Shown: positions 1 to 16,213 of the stretch, in pieces
How the letters are laid out: the number at the start of each line of letters is the position of its first letter
Numbering within the stretch: position 1 is the first letter of the stretch
From: Acanthochromis polyacanthus
Lineage: Eukaryota > Chordata > Actinopteri > Pomacentridae
NCBI RefSeq assembly: GCF_021347895.1
Contig: NC_067129.1
Coordinates: 32,339,690-32,403,689, forward strand
DNA length: 64,000 bases
Reading direction: 5' to 3'
The notes under the pieces: model-generated
What the model saw: only the letters and a program-made list of their open reading frames with translations
Databases searched by the model: none
Told to the model about the DNA's origin: nothing
Translations under genes and position numbers: made by a program

Positions 1-186
1 TCACCTTTTCAGATCTGCCTTCTTTAAGTGACACTGTATATTATCTTTAATTTTGATTGATTTTAAAATGACTGTTTATTGACTTTTATATAAACTGTTT
101 TTATTTATAACTCGTTTTAGTTTATTATGTTTTATGTACAGCATCTTTGAGTTTCTTGTAAAGCGCTTTATAAATAAAATGTATTA
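1..186 (+). repeat. 3' tail of a dispersed repeat (LINE/SINE type)
   Basis: AT-rich sequence with an 'aaagcgctttataaataaaa' block followed by ATT-type microsatellite. Many fish retroposons end this way. The body of the element would lie left of the window. Family assignment is an inference; no coding sequence is visible. Confidence 0.35.
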
Positions 187-199
187 TTGTTATTATTTA

Positions 200-690
200 T
201 TAGTAATTCAGTTCATCTTTCATCTTCTAATTGTTTTTCAGATAACAATGGCAGATATTTGATCGTCTCAGGGACATTGTTTAATGATCCTGTTTTGTTA
301 GTCAATATATTTGCCCCAAATTTTGATGATCCACATTTCATGAACAAGCTTTTCAAATCCCTGCCGTCGCTGCACAACAATCACCTCATATATGGAGGAG
401 ATATGACCTGTGTTGTCAAGCCCAGGTTAGACCGTTCTACTGTCAAAACACTGACTCCCTCCTTATGTCAAGTACACTTTCTGATTTTATGTCCAAATGT
501 GGTTGGAGATTCAATAATCCCAGTGGAAAAGAATACTCCTTTTTGTCTCAAATGCATAAGTCTGTCTCACACATTATTTTTTATTGATACAAAACAGATT
601 TTCAGTGTCTCGACAGTTACATACCATCCTGTAGTCATTTCTGATGATGCCACTCTTTCTTTGAATATTCGATTTTCACCACAACCCTGA
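200..690 (+). mobile_element. L1/Tx1-type LINE endonuclease fragment (dead)
   Basis: The translation reads as an apurinic-endonuclease segment of fish L1/Tx1-type elements: VNIFAPNFDDP, then GGDMTCVV where families normally have GGDFNCVL, then a VVISDDA motif near the end. It is out of context, lacks reverse transcriptase and has a damaged catalytic Asn. A related fragment lies inverted at 57667-57907, upstream of the IgV exon of TIM-C, so it was already present before the TIM-A/TIM-C duplication. It sits in the intron between the off-window signal exon and the IgV exon of TIM-A. Confidence 0.6.
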
Positions 691-886
691 CACTCTTCAT
701 GATGGAGAGTTAATACTTTACTTCTATCTTATAACAAATTTGACAAAGAAGGAAACCAGGCCCACCGAGACAGTGATCAATATGCCAGATGACCAGTGCA
801 CCACTGACCGGGTGACATGTTGGACTGTAAATAGCAGAACTTAAACTCAGTTTGGATTTTAGCTTCCTGTCTTTCTGTCCTCACAG

Positions 887-6175
<5,289 letters not shown>

Positions 6176-6436
6176 TCCACAATTTACCAAGAAAAATAAA
6201 GAAAATGATCTGTCTGGTTTTGTACATAAAAGAAACTTTTACACAGAAGTGAAACAATAACAACTTACACAGAAAACAATTATGTTTCAGCTGATTAAAA
6301 TACAGCAAAAAAAAATAATGATGTAAATTTACGGTCAGGTTGTACAAATTCAGATTTTTAATGGTTTTATTTTTAAACGTTAACATGTAAATTAATATTA
6401 GTTTTTCAGTGATTTTAACAGATATAATCTATATTT

Positions 6437-6690
6437 TAGGGCGGCATGGATCAGTGGGTAGAGTGGCCGTCTTGTAACTGGAAGGTTGCCGGTTTGATCC
6501 TCGGCCCGTCGAGGTGTCCCTGAGCAAGACACCGAACCCCTAATTGCTCCTGGTGGGTCGTGGTTAGCGCCCTGCATGGCAGCTTCCGCCATCAGTGTGT
6601 GAATGTGTGTGTGTGTGTGTGTGTGTGTGAATGGGTAAATGTGACATATCATGTAAAGTGCTTTGGATAAAAGCGCTATATAAATACAAC
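6437..6690 (+). repeat. tRNA-headed SINE with (TG)n
   Basis: Starts GGCGGCATGGATCAGTGGGTA, with A-box-like sequence and a B-box-like GGTTTGATCCT. Next comes the 'gtccctgagcaagacac' body, a TG microsatellite at about 6604-6628, and a tail with 'aagcgctatataaataca'. This is the layout of a common fish tRNA-derived SINE. Confidence 0.8.
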
Positions 6691-8040
6691 CATTTTAACG
6701 AAAATTTGTAAATAACATTTTAAAAATATGCATTTTTCTAGTCCCTCACTGGTATTTTTTCTTTAAAATGGTGTTAAATGTCCATATTTTAAAAATATAT
6801 TTGAATGCAATACAATAAATATACAGTCAAATATAAACATTATTTACAGTTTACAATTTTCACTCATTTTTTAAAATAGTTTGTTTTTACAGTTAACATG
6901 TAAATTATTGTAGTTTTTTTCAGTGACTTTAAAAGACATTATCTGGAATTTAACAAAAATGTGTAAAATAATTGTTAAACTTTCCAGCAATACTTTTTCA
7001 GTCTTTAAAACATATTTTTTCTTTTAAATGGCAGCATGTCTGTAAAATAATGAATGTTTTTATGAATTTAAATACAATAAAAATCGTCTAATTTGTTGTC
7101 AAATGTGGACGTTATTTACAGTTTTCACCTGTTTTTCTTTTTTAATGGTTAATATGTAAGTTATTATTTTTTCAGAGATTTTACTGGATACAATCTGTAG
7201 TCAAGACTGTAAAAATTTGTAAAGTAATACTTTTTCAAAATACGTTTTTTGTCCTTTCTTGAAAATGGTGGCAAACATCTGTAAAATATTGCTGTTTTTT
7301 GTGGATTTAAATACAAATAAATAGTTCAATTTTCCGGTGAAATGTTTCAAAAGAACAAACTTTTTGTTTTCAAAAATAAAGATTTTTAATGTGAACGTTT
7401 TTTATACTTTTGGCCTGTTTTTTATAGTTAATATGAAAATTATTACTATTTTTCAGTGATTCTATGAAATATTATCTGTAATTCAGCAATAACGTGAAAA
7501 TCTGTGAAATAACAATTTAAATACCTTAGAATGTTTTAGTCCTTAATACATGTGATGCTTCTTAAAAATAGCAGCAAATGTCTGTAAAATAATATTTATT
7601 GTGGATTTAAATACAAAAACTGTCAAATGTGGAGTTTTCATCTGTTCTAAATATTTACATTTCTCCAAGGATTTTACTGGATATAATCTAGTAAATAATC
7701 GCCTAAAAATATTCCACTAATTAATCCTTAATACAGATCATTTTGTATATATTTTTTGAAATGGCAGCAAATATCTGTATAATATTTTTATGGATTTAAA
7801 TATAATTTGTATAACTTTTACAAACAATTTCAAAAGAAAAAATTAACATTTGGAAAAATTCCGATTTTAATGTGGAAATTATTTACAGTTTATTTTTAAC
7901 ATTTGATTATTACTTTTTTCAGTGATTTAACTCAATATCTATAATTTATGAAAACTGAGAAGAAAATCTGTAAAATAACAGTTTAAAAATGTTAATTTTC
8001 TCTCTATATTCAACATAATTTCTCTTCCAAATGATGTTTT
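6690..8040. repeat. Degenerate tandem repeat, unit about 250 bp
   Basis: The motif 'cagtgattt(t)a...a(t)atctgtaat...aacaaaaatgt(g)aaaat' recurs about every 215-290 bases (near 6410, 6925, 7175, 7455, 7665, 7920). Between copies are 'aaatggcagcaaatgtctgtaaaat' and 'tggatttaaatac' blocks. A related array lies inverted beyond the 3' end of TIM-C (38810-39300). No coding potential. Confidence 0.7.
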
Positions 8041-9000
8041 ATGTGTAAATTAAACTTTAATGCAGAAGTTGTTGCTTTGTGTCACTAATTCATGCATTTA
8101 TCAGTCAGGATGTTTACTTATTAGATTTACTGTATATTGTTAAAAACATTTACATTTTATTAATACAGAAAGAATATATTTGTTAAGACATTTTTAACTA
8201 CTACTTAGAGCTACTGGTTTGATCTCTTTGTTTTTCAGGACGTCTCTGATTCTTTCTGGATTTTAGTTCAGTTTGTGATTTGACATTTTGGTTCAGCAAC
8301 TTTAAGCTAGAATCATGAATCCTGTTCTTGCTGCATCAATATTTTCTCACATAATGAATCTGGGCTAAAAACACAATGGTAGCAGCACATGGAGCCTTAA
8401 CATATTGATAAAAGTCCTGAGATACTGAATGTTTCCTTAATTTAGTGTCTTTATGCTGGATAAATGGATAAACTATATCCATATAGATACACTTACAGGA
8501 AGTTTACAGAAACACTAAACCAGTCTGGATTGAACATTTGGAGCTTTTTTACATTTTAAAGGTCCAAGAATTATTCATCAGTTTCATTTTGGATAATTTG
8601 AAGTCATTTTGAACAATCTTCATCCTTTTTGATAAAGATTTTGACCATTTTTTTTTACGTTTCAACATTTTTTGGACAAATCTGAGTAATTTGGACAAGC
8701 TTTATGTCATTTTTTTGTTATAAAATTAACTGACATCTGCACTTCAGCTTCACAACAGCTGCCTCATTATTTATGACATTCTGTCTCTTTTTTTTGTTTT
8801 TCTTTAAAAAGTCTTATTCTTATGGCACATCCTTGAGGAACAGCCTCTTTGTATTTTACTACAAACTGTATGCACATGTGACAAAAACCCTTTAATCTGG
8901 AATGTTCAAATAAGCCAGCTTACATCACATCAAGTTACAACCAGTTGACTGAGGTTTTAAATGAGTAGCGTTACATAATTTACCTTTAAACATTCATTTG
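8041..9000. other. Non-coding AT-rich stretch
   Basis: I see no gene, RNA or bounded repeat here. Scattered 'cattttggacaatttga' style degenerate repeats occur near 8570-8720. An acceptor-like 'tttgtttttcag' at about 8228-8239 has no supportable exon behind it. Confidence 0.4.
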
Positions 9001-9082
9001 CTTGTTGAAAACATATACTATCTTTAGATCAAACCATATGATCACAGGTTTTCCTGATGTCACACACCACAAGCTTTCAACA

Positions 9083-9154
9083 TCCTTGTTAGTATAGTGG
9101 ACAGTATCTCTGCCTGTCACGTGGAAAAGTGGTGTTTGATTCCCCGATGGGGAG
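9083..9154 (+). tRNA. tRNA-Asp(GTC)-like, degenerating
   Basis: 72 bases aligned end to end with the eukaryotic tRNA-Asp pattern: TCCTTGTTAGTATAGTGG start, CCTGTCACG anticodon loop with GTC, and a TTTGATTCCCC T-arm. Acceptor and anticodon stems pair only with several G-T wobbles, and the T stem has at least one mismatch. It is probably a tRNA pseudogene or a tRNA-derived fossil. Confidence 0.6.
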
Positions 9155-9699
9155 TAAAACCTGTTTTGTGCTTCATGTTACAGCGGTCAATTTTCGCCTG
9201 AAATTTCTACTGAAGATGTACAGAAAGTAAATTGAATGCTGTTCTTGAACTGTTTGGAGTACAGGCATGGTTGGGGTCTCCTTTGAAAGCAGACAACCTG
9301 AATTTTCACCCAGTACAGTCAGAATTATTCTAGGTGCTACTGGCACAGAGTTATTTATGTTGGAACACACTGAATTAGGATGAATTTTATTTTCGCCTAA
9401 AATTTTTCCTTAATAAAACACCTGAAAATTAGTGTGGCAGCACTGTGACAGCTTGAAACACAACAAGGCAACAGCCCGGGGGTCTTACATAGTTCAGGAC
9501 AAAATTTCAGAGCAATACTACAAGAAATGAGTGTTTCACACATGTTTTTGTACTAATATGCCCAATTATGTCAATTTTGGACACCCTATGTACACCTTGT
9601 GCAAAAATGGTATATGTTCGTTTATCAGCCCTTTTTCACATTATTTTCATTCCAAAAACTCATAAAGAACTCAAAAAATCACTTCAGATAAGCTTCAGT

Positions 9700-10530
9700 G
9701 TGGATCTTGATCTGAATCAGAGGCACAGACAGAGACAGAGAAAAGCTGCAGCTTCCTGACTGCAGCAGGAGAGCAGGAGGTGTGAAAAATCACACAGAGC
9801 CGCTAAAACCCGCCTCTCGGCTATTCAGCAAGCTCATTGGCTACATGCCCTGTCAGTCAAAGGTTTCCTCCGACGTCATTTGCTCAGGATTTACTGATGA
9901 TATAAGGAACGTCCAGATCCATCGGTCTCAGCAACGGTTGGCTGTTTAGGCTTCGGTGGCAGCGATGAGTCACTTGATTGGTTGAAATGCGGCTGGAATC
10001 GAAAGCAGAGGCTTCAATCACCATTTTCAGACCGAGACCGTGTGGATATCTGAATGCTTCATAAAATTATGGACAAAAATGCAGTGAATTATGGAACGCG
10101 CAGCGCCACCATGCGCCGCGTGGGCGCGCACGGAGCCGAGCTATTTGTGGATTATTTACTTATTTCTAGACATGTTTTGGACAAAATATGATACTTGCTA
10201 GTATTGTCTGGATGACTACTTTTGGATTATGGCCGGTTTTTGTGGATTATTTTCATCGTTGACCGGTAAAAGACCATCGAAATGTGAGCTATGCCCTTTA
10301 TGTGTCCCTTTAAATTTTTGTTGTTTGTTGGAGAAATGTGTTTATATTACCCGCTGTGGTAATCACATCTGAAAGTGGTTTATACCGGCGGATTCATGAG
10401 ACTCTAAGATTTTCATGGATGTATAGTGTTTGTATAATCGCGTTTGCAGCCTTCGGACATTCTTGAAATTCCTATGCAAATTAGTAAGTGTACCGCCAGG
10501 GGTACACTGAAGCTTAACGGGCTAACTTTC
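9700..10530 (-). repeat. Dispersed repeat related to part of the 55.1-56.5 kb element
   Basis: The part at about 10140-10530 (gttttggacaaaatat, accggcggattcatgag, acccgctgtggtaat, gtgtaccgcc...gtacact) matches 55520-55960 in inverted orientation. Upstream, GC-rich sequence with 'cgtgggcgcgcacgg' looks like the body of a non-autonomous DNA element. Left boundary not resolved. Confidence 0.5.
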
Positions 10531-10917
10531 TACAATGACAGTCGTGATAAAAATAGCTGAAGAACTTGACCTCATGATGTGATCGCAGATTTGTCTGACG
10601 TCTTTGAACACGTCACTGACCTCATTTGCCTCACACAGGAAAGGTTTGTAACCAGGTGGAAACACTGTTTTCCTCAGAAGTAATATCATTCTGATAAAGA
10701 ACATGATCACTCACTGCCTCTTGTGTTGTTTCAGTAGAACATGAATAACAATCCTTAGTGGCTGATAGTTTTGAAGGTATATTCTACCCCAATAAAACAT
10801 TGCTTCTGCTTGTGTCTGTGGCCTGACCAGTAGCTGACCTGAAGATGCTAACATTAGCCAGTTTACAACATAGCTCACTAGGGGCCTCTCTGGGTTTAAA
10901 AACAAACTTCTGTGTGA

Positions 10918-10999
10918 GTTGTTGTGGCCGAGTGGTTAAGGCGATGGACTAGAAATCCGTTGGGGTCTCCCCATGCAGGTTTGAATCCTGTGGACAACA
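10918..10999 (+). tRNA. tRNA-Ser(AGA)-like
   Basis: 82 bases, the usual length for tRNA-Ser. It has an intact A box (GTGGCCGAGTGG), the anticodon loop CTAGAAA (AGA), the variable arm of a type II tRNA and a B box GGTTTGAATCC. The acceptor stem has one mismatch. Nothing visible at the 3' side clearly terminates Pol III within a few bases. It may be functional or recently inactivated. Confidence 0.65.
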
Positions 11000-11465
11000 G
11001 TGGAATCTTTTGGAATGCAGCAAATCAGGAATTAGGTCACAAACTTACAACTGAAAAAAAAGACAGAACTAAAGTTGTGTGTTCAGCTGATCCTCCTCTT
11101 GTAGTTCAACAAGGACTCAGTGCTCCATTGACCCTCAGTCATTACTGTGACCTCTGACTTCAGGTAACTCACCCTAACTTGAAGTTGCTCTCATTAGCTT
11201 ACCTATATATAGCAATATTAGCTAACCTGAAGGTGCTGACGTTTGCCCGCTTACAACATATCGAGTTTCAACCAGGTTACTCAGTTTTTTAATGAGTAAC
11301 TTTGCTTGATTTACCTTGAAACATTCATTTGCTTGTTGGAAACATGAGCCACTTTTAGATCAAACCATATGATCACAGGTTTGTCCTGTGTCCTTGAATG
11401 CAGCACTAGCTGCAGCACTCGATCGTAAGTCTCTTAGAAAAGACTCAAATTATATTTAATATGGA

Positions 11466-12322
11466 AATAAGTCTGTTGATGTTGTATCACTTCTGCAGAA
11501 GAGGGAGGAATTGTACAGTCCCATTGCCACAGGTAGGAAGGACCTCCTATGGCCTTCTGTAGTGCACCTCGGTAGTCTCAGTCTATGACTGAAGGTGATC
11601 TGACAGGATGTCAGTGTGGCATGCAGGAGGTGAGAGGGGGTCCATGATGCTGAGCAGCTTCCTCAGCATCCTCCTCTCTGAGACCTCCACCATCGACTCC
11701 AGCTGAACCCCTGAACAGAGGTTCTAGCAAAGAGCTTATTATGTTTGTTAGTGCCAGCTGCCCTCTGCCTGCCGCCCCAGCACACTACAGCATAGAAGAT
11801 GACGCTGGAGACCACTGAGCTATAAAACATCTGCAGCATGCTTCTGCAATTGTTGAACAATCTGAGCCTCCTGAGGAAATGCAGCCGGCTCTGACTCTTC
11901 TTATGAACAGCATCTGTGTTTATAGTCCGGTCCAGTTTATTGTCTATGTGGACATCCAGGAATTAGAAGTCATCCACAGTTCTGGATGAGTCCTCTGTCT
12001 CCTGAAGTCCTCCTTCATCTTCAAGATGTTGAGCTGCAGATGGTTCAGTCCACACCACTCCATGATCCCGTCCATCACACTCCTGTACTCAACCTCCTGA
12101 TCCCTACTTTTACAGCCCACTAAGGCAGAGTCGTCTGAAAACTTGTGCAGGTGGCAGGAATGAGACCAGAACCTGAAGTCTGAGGTGTAGAGTGTGAACA
12201 GGAAGGTAGACAGGACCGTCCCCTGTGGCGTCCCCGTGCTGCTCACCACGGTGTTTGATGTAACATCCTGAAGCTTCACATACTGTGGGCGGCCTGTGAG
12301 GTAGTTGGTAATCATAGACAGA
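11466..12322 (-). mobile_element. LINE fragment, reverse transcriptase region (dead)
   Basis: Minus-strand translation gives YLTGRPQYVKLQD, GTPQGTVLSTFLFTLYTSD (normally LSPFLF), KFSDDSALVG (motif C Asp-Asp) and HLQLN, then frame breaks, and a downstream FYAVVCWGG region. It resembles the LINE at 53.3-57.7 kb. It is truncated at both ends, with frameshifts. Confidence 0.8.
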
Positions 12323-12369
12323 TCACAGTCTCACATCAACACTAACTGAACGTGCTGAAGTTTCCTCCT

Positions 12370-12500
12370 CCTGCTGGTGTTTGGTTCAGCAGAACCTCTC
12401 TCACATGAGCTATGGTTTTCTTATTTTTGTTGCAGCTGTGAAGTCAGTCGGTCGATGTTTGTCATGAAGATCGTGCTGCTGCTAACGCTTAGTCAGATAA
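12370..12500 (+). pseudogene. Orphan TIM signal-peptide exon
   Basis: A copy of the 5' region and first coding exon of TIM-B: 'ctggtgtttggttcagcag', the 'ttgttgcagctgtgaag' acceptor-like border, then ATG at about 12455 encoding MFVMKIVLLLTL. The final 'ctcctcacag|gtac' donor seen in TIM-B is missing, and the copy runs into unrelated sequence. No TIM exons follow before TIM-B itself. Confidence 0.75.
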
Positions 12501-13033
12501 TGTACATTTTAACTCAGTTAATTTTACAAATGGATATAAACACAGACAAATGTACATATAAGGGTGGTGTGAGCAGATGGGGAGTAAAACTTGTTTTAGG
12601 TTTTATATGTCCTACAAATAAATGTATTAATAAAAATATAACTTCAACGTTTCTCTAAGACAGAGCCTGCTTGTCAAAATTTAGCAGAATCTCAGCCTCA
12701 GCCTGCTCTAACAACTTATCATGTGTGCACATTTGAAACTAAGACAACCACAATTCAACATACTGTGCTGCAGTTTCTATGACCCATTTTTTTTCTCCAG
12801 TGGCGCCACCTATGGGTTTGTATGATCACCACAGTGCACGTTTTCTGGGTTTGCAAGATTGTTAAACCCAAATCCCACTTTTGGTCTAATTAGTGATTGG
12901 ATTAAAGGCTCATTTTATCCAAATAATATGTTAATTCTGCTCGTGTGTCTGGGCTACAAAAGTTTTTTGCCGTCTAACAGCATTAAACACATAACAGGTG
13001 TCTCTCTGGGTCAAAAAACAAACTTCTGGATGT

Positions 13034-13115
13034 GTTGTCGTGGCCGAGTGGTTAAGGTGATGGACTAGAAATCCATTGGGGTCTCCCTGCGCAGGTTAGA
13101 GTCGTGCTGACAACG
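13034..13115 (+). tRNA. tRNA-Ser(AGA)-like pseudogene
   Basis: 82-base paralogue of the tRNA-like gene at 10918, 2.1 kb away in the next repeat block. The A box and AGA anticodon are intact and the acceptor stem pairs (one G-T). The T-arm reads GGTTAGAGTCG instead of GGTTCGAATCC, which should destroy the B box. Most likely a pseudogene. Confidence 0.6.
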
Positions 13116-13462
13116 TGGGAATCTTTTGGAATGCAGCAAATCAGGAATTAGGTCAGGAGCACCACAAACTTACAGCTGAAAACAAAGACAGAACAAAAGT
13201 TGTGTGTACAGCTGATCCTCCTCTTGAACACAGTGAAACTCAGTCAGGACTGTGACCTCTGACCTCAGGTAACTCACCCTAACCTCAAAGTGCTGATGTT
13301 TGCCAGCTTACAACATGTCACGTTACAACCAGTTTACTGATTAATGGCTTTGAATGATTTACCTTGAAACATTCAATTGCTTGATAAATACATGACCCAC
13401 CTTTAGATCAAAACATGTAATCACAGGTTTGTCCCGTGTCCTTGAATGCACCACTGGCCACC

Positions 13463-13491
13463 GATTCCCATAGTGTAGTGGTTATCATGTA
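13463..13491 (+). pseudogene. Truncated tRNA-Val-like 5' half
   Basis: GATTCCCATAGTGTAGTGG, then TTATCATGT, matches the 5' half of eukaryotic tRNA-Val. It breaks off where 'acagtggttgaaaaaaagttttcagacat' begins, the terminus of a Tc1-like element or MITE, which apparently cut the tRNA. Confidence 0.5.
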
Positions 13492-15690
13492 CAGTGGTTG
13501 AAAAAAAGTTTTCAGACATCTTTAAAATTTCACACAATCTCAGATATTATGATGAAATATTTGTGGAAAAATCTTTTTTGTGTTTCAAAAGGTGTGGCTG
13601 CATTCGACAGATGCAAACAAATACAAATTATATATTTTTGTTTACTACATATAGAATTTCAATGTTTCTCTAAAACAGAGCCTGCCGAGGAGTAAAACCT
13701 GTGTTCATTTTTGCATGTTTTTAATCAAGTCCTAGAAATAAACCTACTAATACCAATGAACACTTATTGGTCATGTTATAAGTTCTATTTTATTAAAACC
13801 TTAATAATTATCAGTAAATATTCCTAAAGTGATAGAGTTAGGGTTAGTTAATTTCTGTTTGTCACATATTTCTTTCTGGTGAAGTTAAAAGTCAGAATTT
13901 TAGATGAAAATGCATGAAGACTTCTTTCATATATCAGTTTCTTTCTGTTTCATATTGAGTGGGACATTAAAGTCCAGCTTCAACAATTCCCATTTTATTT
14001 TAGTCTTAGTGATTTCAAGAAAAAAATGCCTCCTATAAAAATGATGATTTCAAAAACAGGAAGTGCATTTGTGTGTATTTATATCAATTTTATCATTTTT
14101 ATCATTTGTCAAAACTTTGGAACAGCGCCACAAGTCCATAGACCTACATGTTGTGGTCATAAATGGTACTGCAGCATTCAGACTACAGCAGACTGTCCTC
14201 TGATCTAGATTATATTAAAATCAACTATGGACAGCAAAATTTACTTCACTGTCTGAACTTTTAAACCATTTGTCAGATATTTATATATTTGTCTCCAAGC
14301 TGCAGATGTTGTTTGCAGTGAGGAGCTCAGCTGTCCTCTTTCACCCTTTTGAAGATAAATTAATGAAGTGAAACTCAGAGTGTGGGGTTTCAGACGCAGG
14401 AAGCAGTCGAAAAAAGTGTTGAAAACAGGAAACTAAATCATGTGCTGACCTAAAATCCTCTGGACAATGTGGTGGCATGACTTTTGCAAATACTTCCCTT
14501 ATATTTAAAATCGTGGTGGTTCTGTCATTATGATGTGACTTCATCCTCAAAAACAGCATGCCAGAGGAATCTGAGGTATAGATGTGTAGTTTAGAACTAA
14601 ACAATAGCAGAAGATCATATTTCAGATAATAATTATCCACAATTCATATTTTTTCTCACATAACCTCATAATATACAATTTTAATTCATAATTCACTTTT
14701 TATTAGATATTTAATGTAAAGAAACTCACCAACCATCACTACAGTGTTGCTCAATGGTTGCTAAGGTCTTCATAGTGGATCTTAGAGTGTTCTGTCTGGT
14801 GGTTGCTAAGTAAAGGTATGTGTCCACAGGATCCATCAGTTTCTTGCATCCCATTCATTGTCTATGTGAAACGCACAGTACTGGATGCTGGTTGTATTTC
14901 CAGCTACATTCAGGGTTAGGAAGTGGAGGTGCGACGCATCGGGAAACTTTCGTAAAATGTCTAAACTAGCCGTCGCTGAACTAAAACAAGGACAGGTTCA
15001 GCAGCTTTTTTTCACCTCAGATGCTTTTATAAATACTTTGTGTTTTTGTAATAAAAGAGCAATTTTGTGACCGAGCTGCCATGTTGGTCTGACGTTTCTA
15101 CTCGACTGAAGCTCCAGCAGCTGTCATGTGACCAAAGAGTGGTCCACCAAGCAGGCGATATTCAGATGTGGTGCGTTTCCTTGTGAGAAAAAAATGCCCC
15201 TTTGGACACGTATTATAAGACTGGGCCCTATAGATGCGCTGATTCTCAGGTGTAGAGAGAGTTTTCTTCCTGAAGGGGGCAGGAACTAATCATCAGAGCC
15301 TGGTGGTCAAAATTTTGCAGAATTTGAGCCTCGGTCTGCTCTGACATGGCCGTAAAACAATTTATCATGTGTGTATGTTTGAAACTAAGGCAACCTCAAT
15401 TCAACATGCTACACTGCAGTTTCTACAACCCTTATTTTTTTGCAACAGCGCCACCTATGATATTGGATGATTGCCACAGAGCACATGTTTTGCAGCATTA
15501 TTCCATCCAAAATACCACTTTCGGTCCAATTAGTGATAGGATTAAAGGTCTATTCTACCCAAATAATACTTTTTTCTGCCAGTGTCTGTGAGCTTGTAAA
15601 GCTAAATCCCATCTGAAGTAAACAGGGACTGGTCATGCTAGAAGACTGGGTGCTATAAATGAATTCATTCTCAGGCACAGAGAGAGTTTT
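13491..15690. other. Non-coding region with a Tc1-like terminus and decayed repeats
   Basis: At 13491-13560 the sequence 'cagtggttgaaaaaaagttttcagaca' resembles one end of a fish Tc1-like MITE; I cannot place the other end. The rest, to about 15.3 kb, is AT-rich with no supportable gene. From about 15.3 kb it belongs to the duplicated block that leads into the TIM-B promoter. Confidence 0.4.
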
Positions 15691-15699
15691 CTTCCTGAA

Positions 15700-16213
15700 G
15701 GGGGCAGGAGCTAATCATGAGAGCCTGGTGGTCACAATATAGAAGAACTTCCGCCTCGGTTTGCTCTAAAACAACTTACTGTGTGCGTTTGCAGAAATTT
15801 CTGTGGTGCCGTTTCCATCAAGTCAAAACTCCAATTCAAGATATTTTTATCTGTATTCTGACTTCCAGGTTGAGAAATCAGCATCATTCTGACTCATTCA
15901 AACTAAATTTGAGAGTCTCCAAAGGACAATATTGATAAGATGAATGAGAGGAATTAATGGTATCTTAAGAATTAAACTGTGGAACTGAGAAGTCTCCTTA
16001 GTGTCTGATGGTGACGCCCTCACTGTGGTCAGTAATAACTCTGTGGTTTCCTGATGCTGAAACACTAAATGTCAGGTCACAGTTTCGCATCAACACTAAC
16101 TGAAACGGTGTTGAAGTTTCTTCTTACTGCTGGTGTTTGGTTCAGCAGATCCTCCCTCACATGAGCTGTGGTTTTCTTCTTATTTTTGCTGCAGCTGTGA
16201 AGTCAGTCAGTCG
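15700..16213 (+). promoter_or_regulatory. Presumed TIM-B promoter/5' region, shared with TIM-C
   Basis: About 500 bases upstream of the TIM-B start are homologous, in inverted orientation, to 58905-59400 upstream of TIM-C. Shared parts include 'cctcactgtggtcagtaataactctgtggt' and 'ctggtgtttggttcagcag'. A 'tttttgctgcag' just before the start codon looks like a splice acceptor, so an upstream non-coding exon is possible. I see no convincing TATA box. Confidence 0.45.

Larger units (their letters stand above)
9000..15700. repeat. Imperfect tandem blocks of about 2 kb around tRNA-like sequences
   Basis: The phrase 'tttagatcaaaccatatgatcacagg' recurs near 9025, 11357 and 13402. tRNA-Ser-like genes recur at 10918 and 13034. 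The 'cgccacctatg...ccaattagtgatagga' block recurs near 12805-12930 and 15450-15570, with pieces near 10750-10820. The region therefore grew by duplication of a roughly 2.1-2.3 kb unit that is related to the 5' flank of TIM-B. Confidence 0.6.

Noticed and set aside
187..690. A 167-codon frame that could be called a protein gene
   Set aside because: It is a LINE endonuclease fragment with a degraded GGD(F)N motif and no reverse transcriptase.
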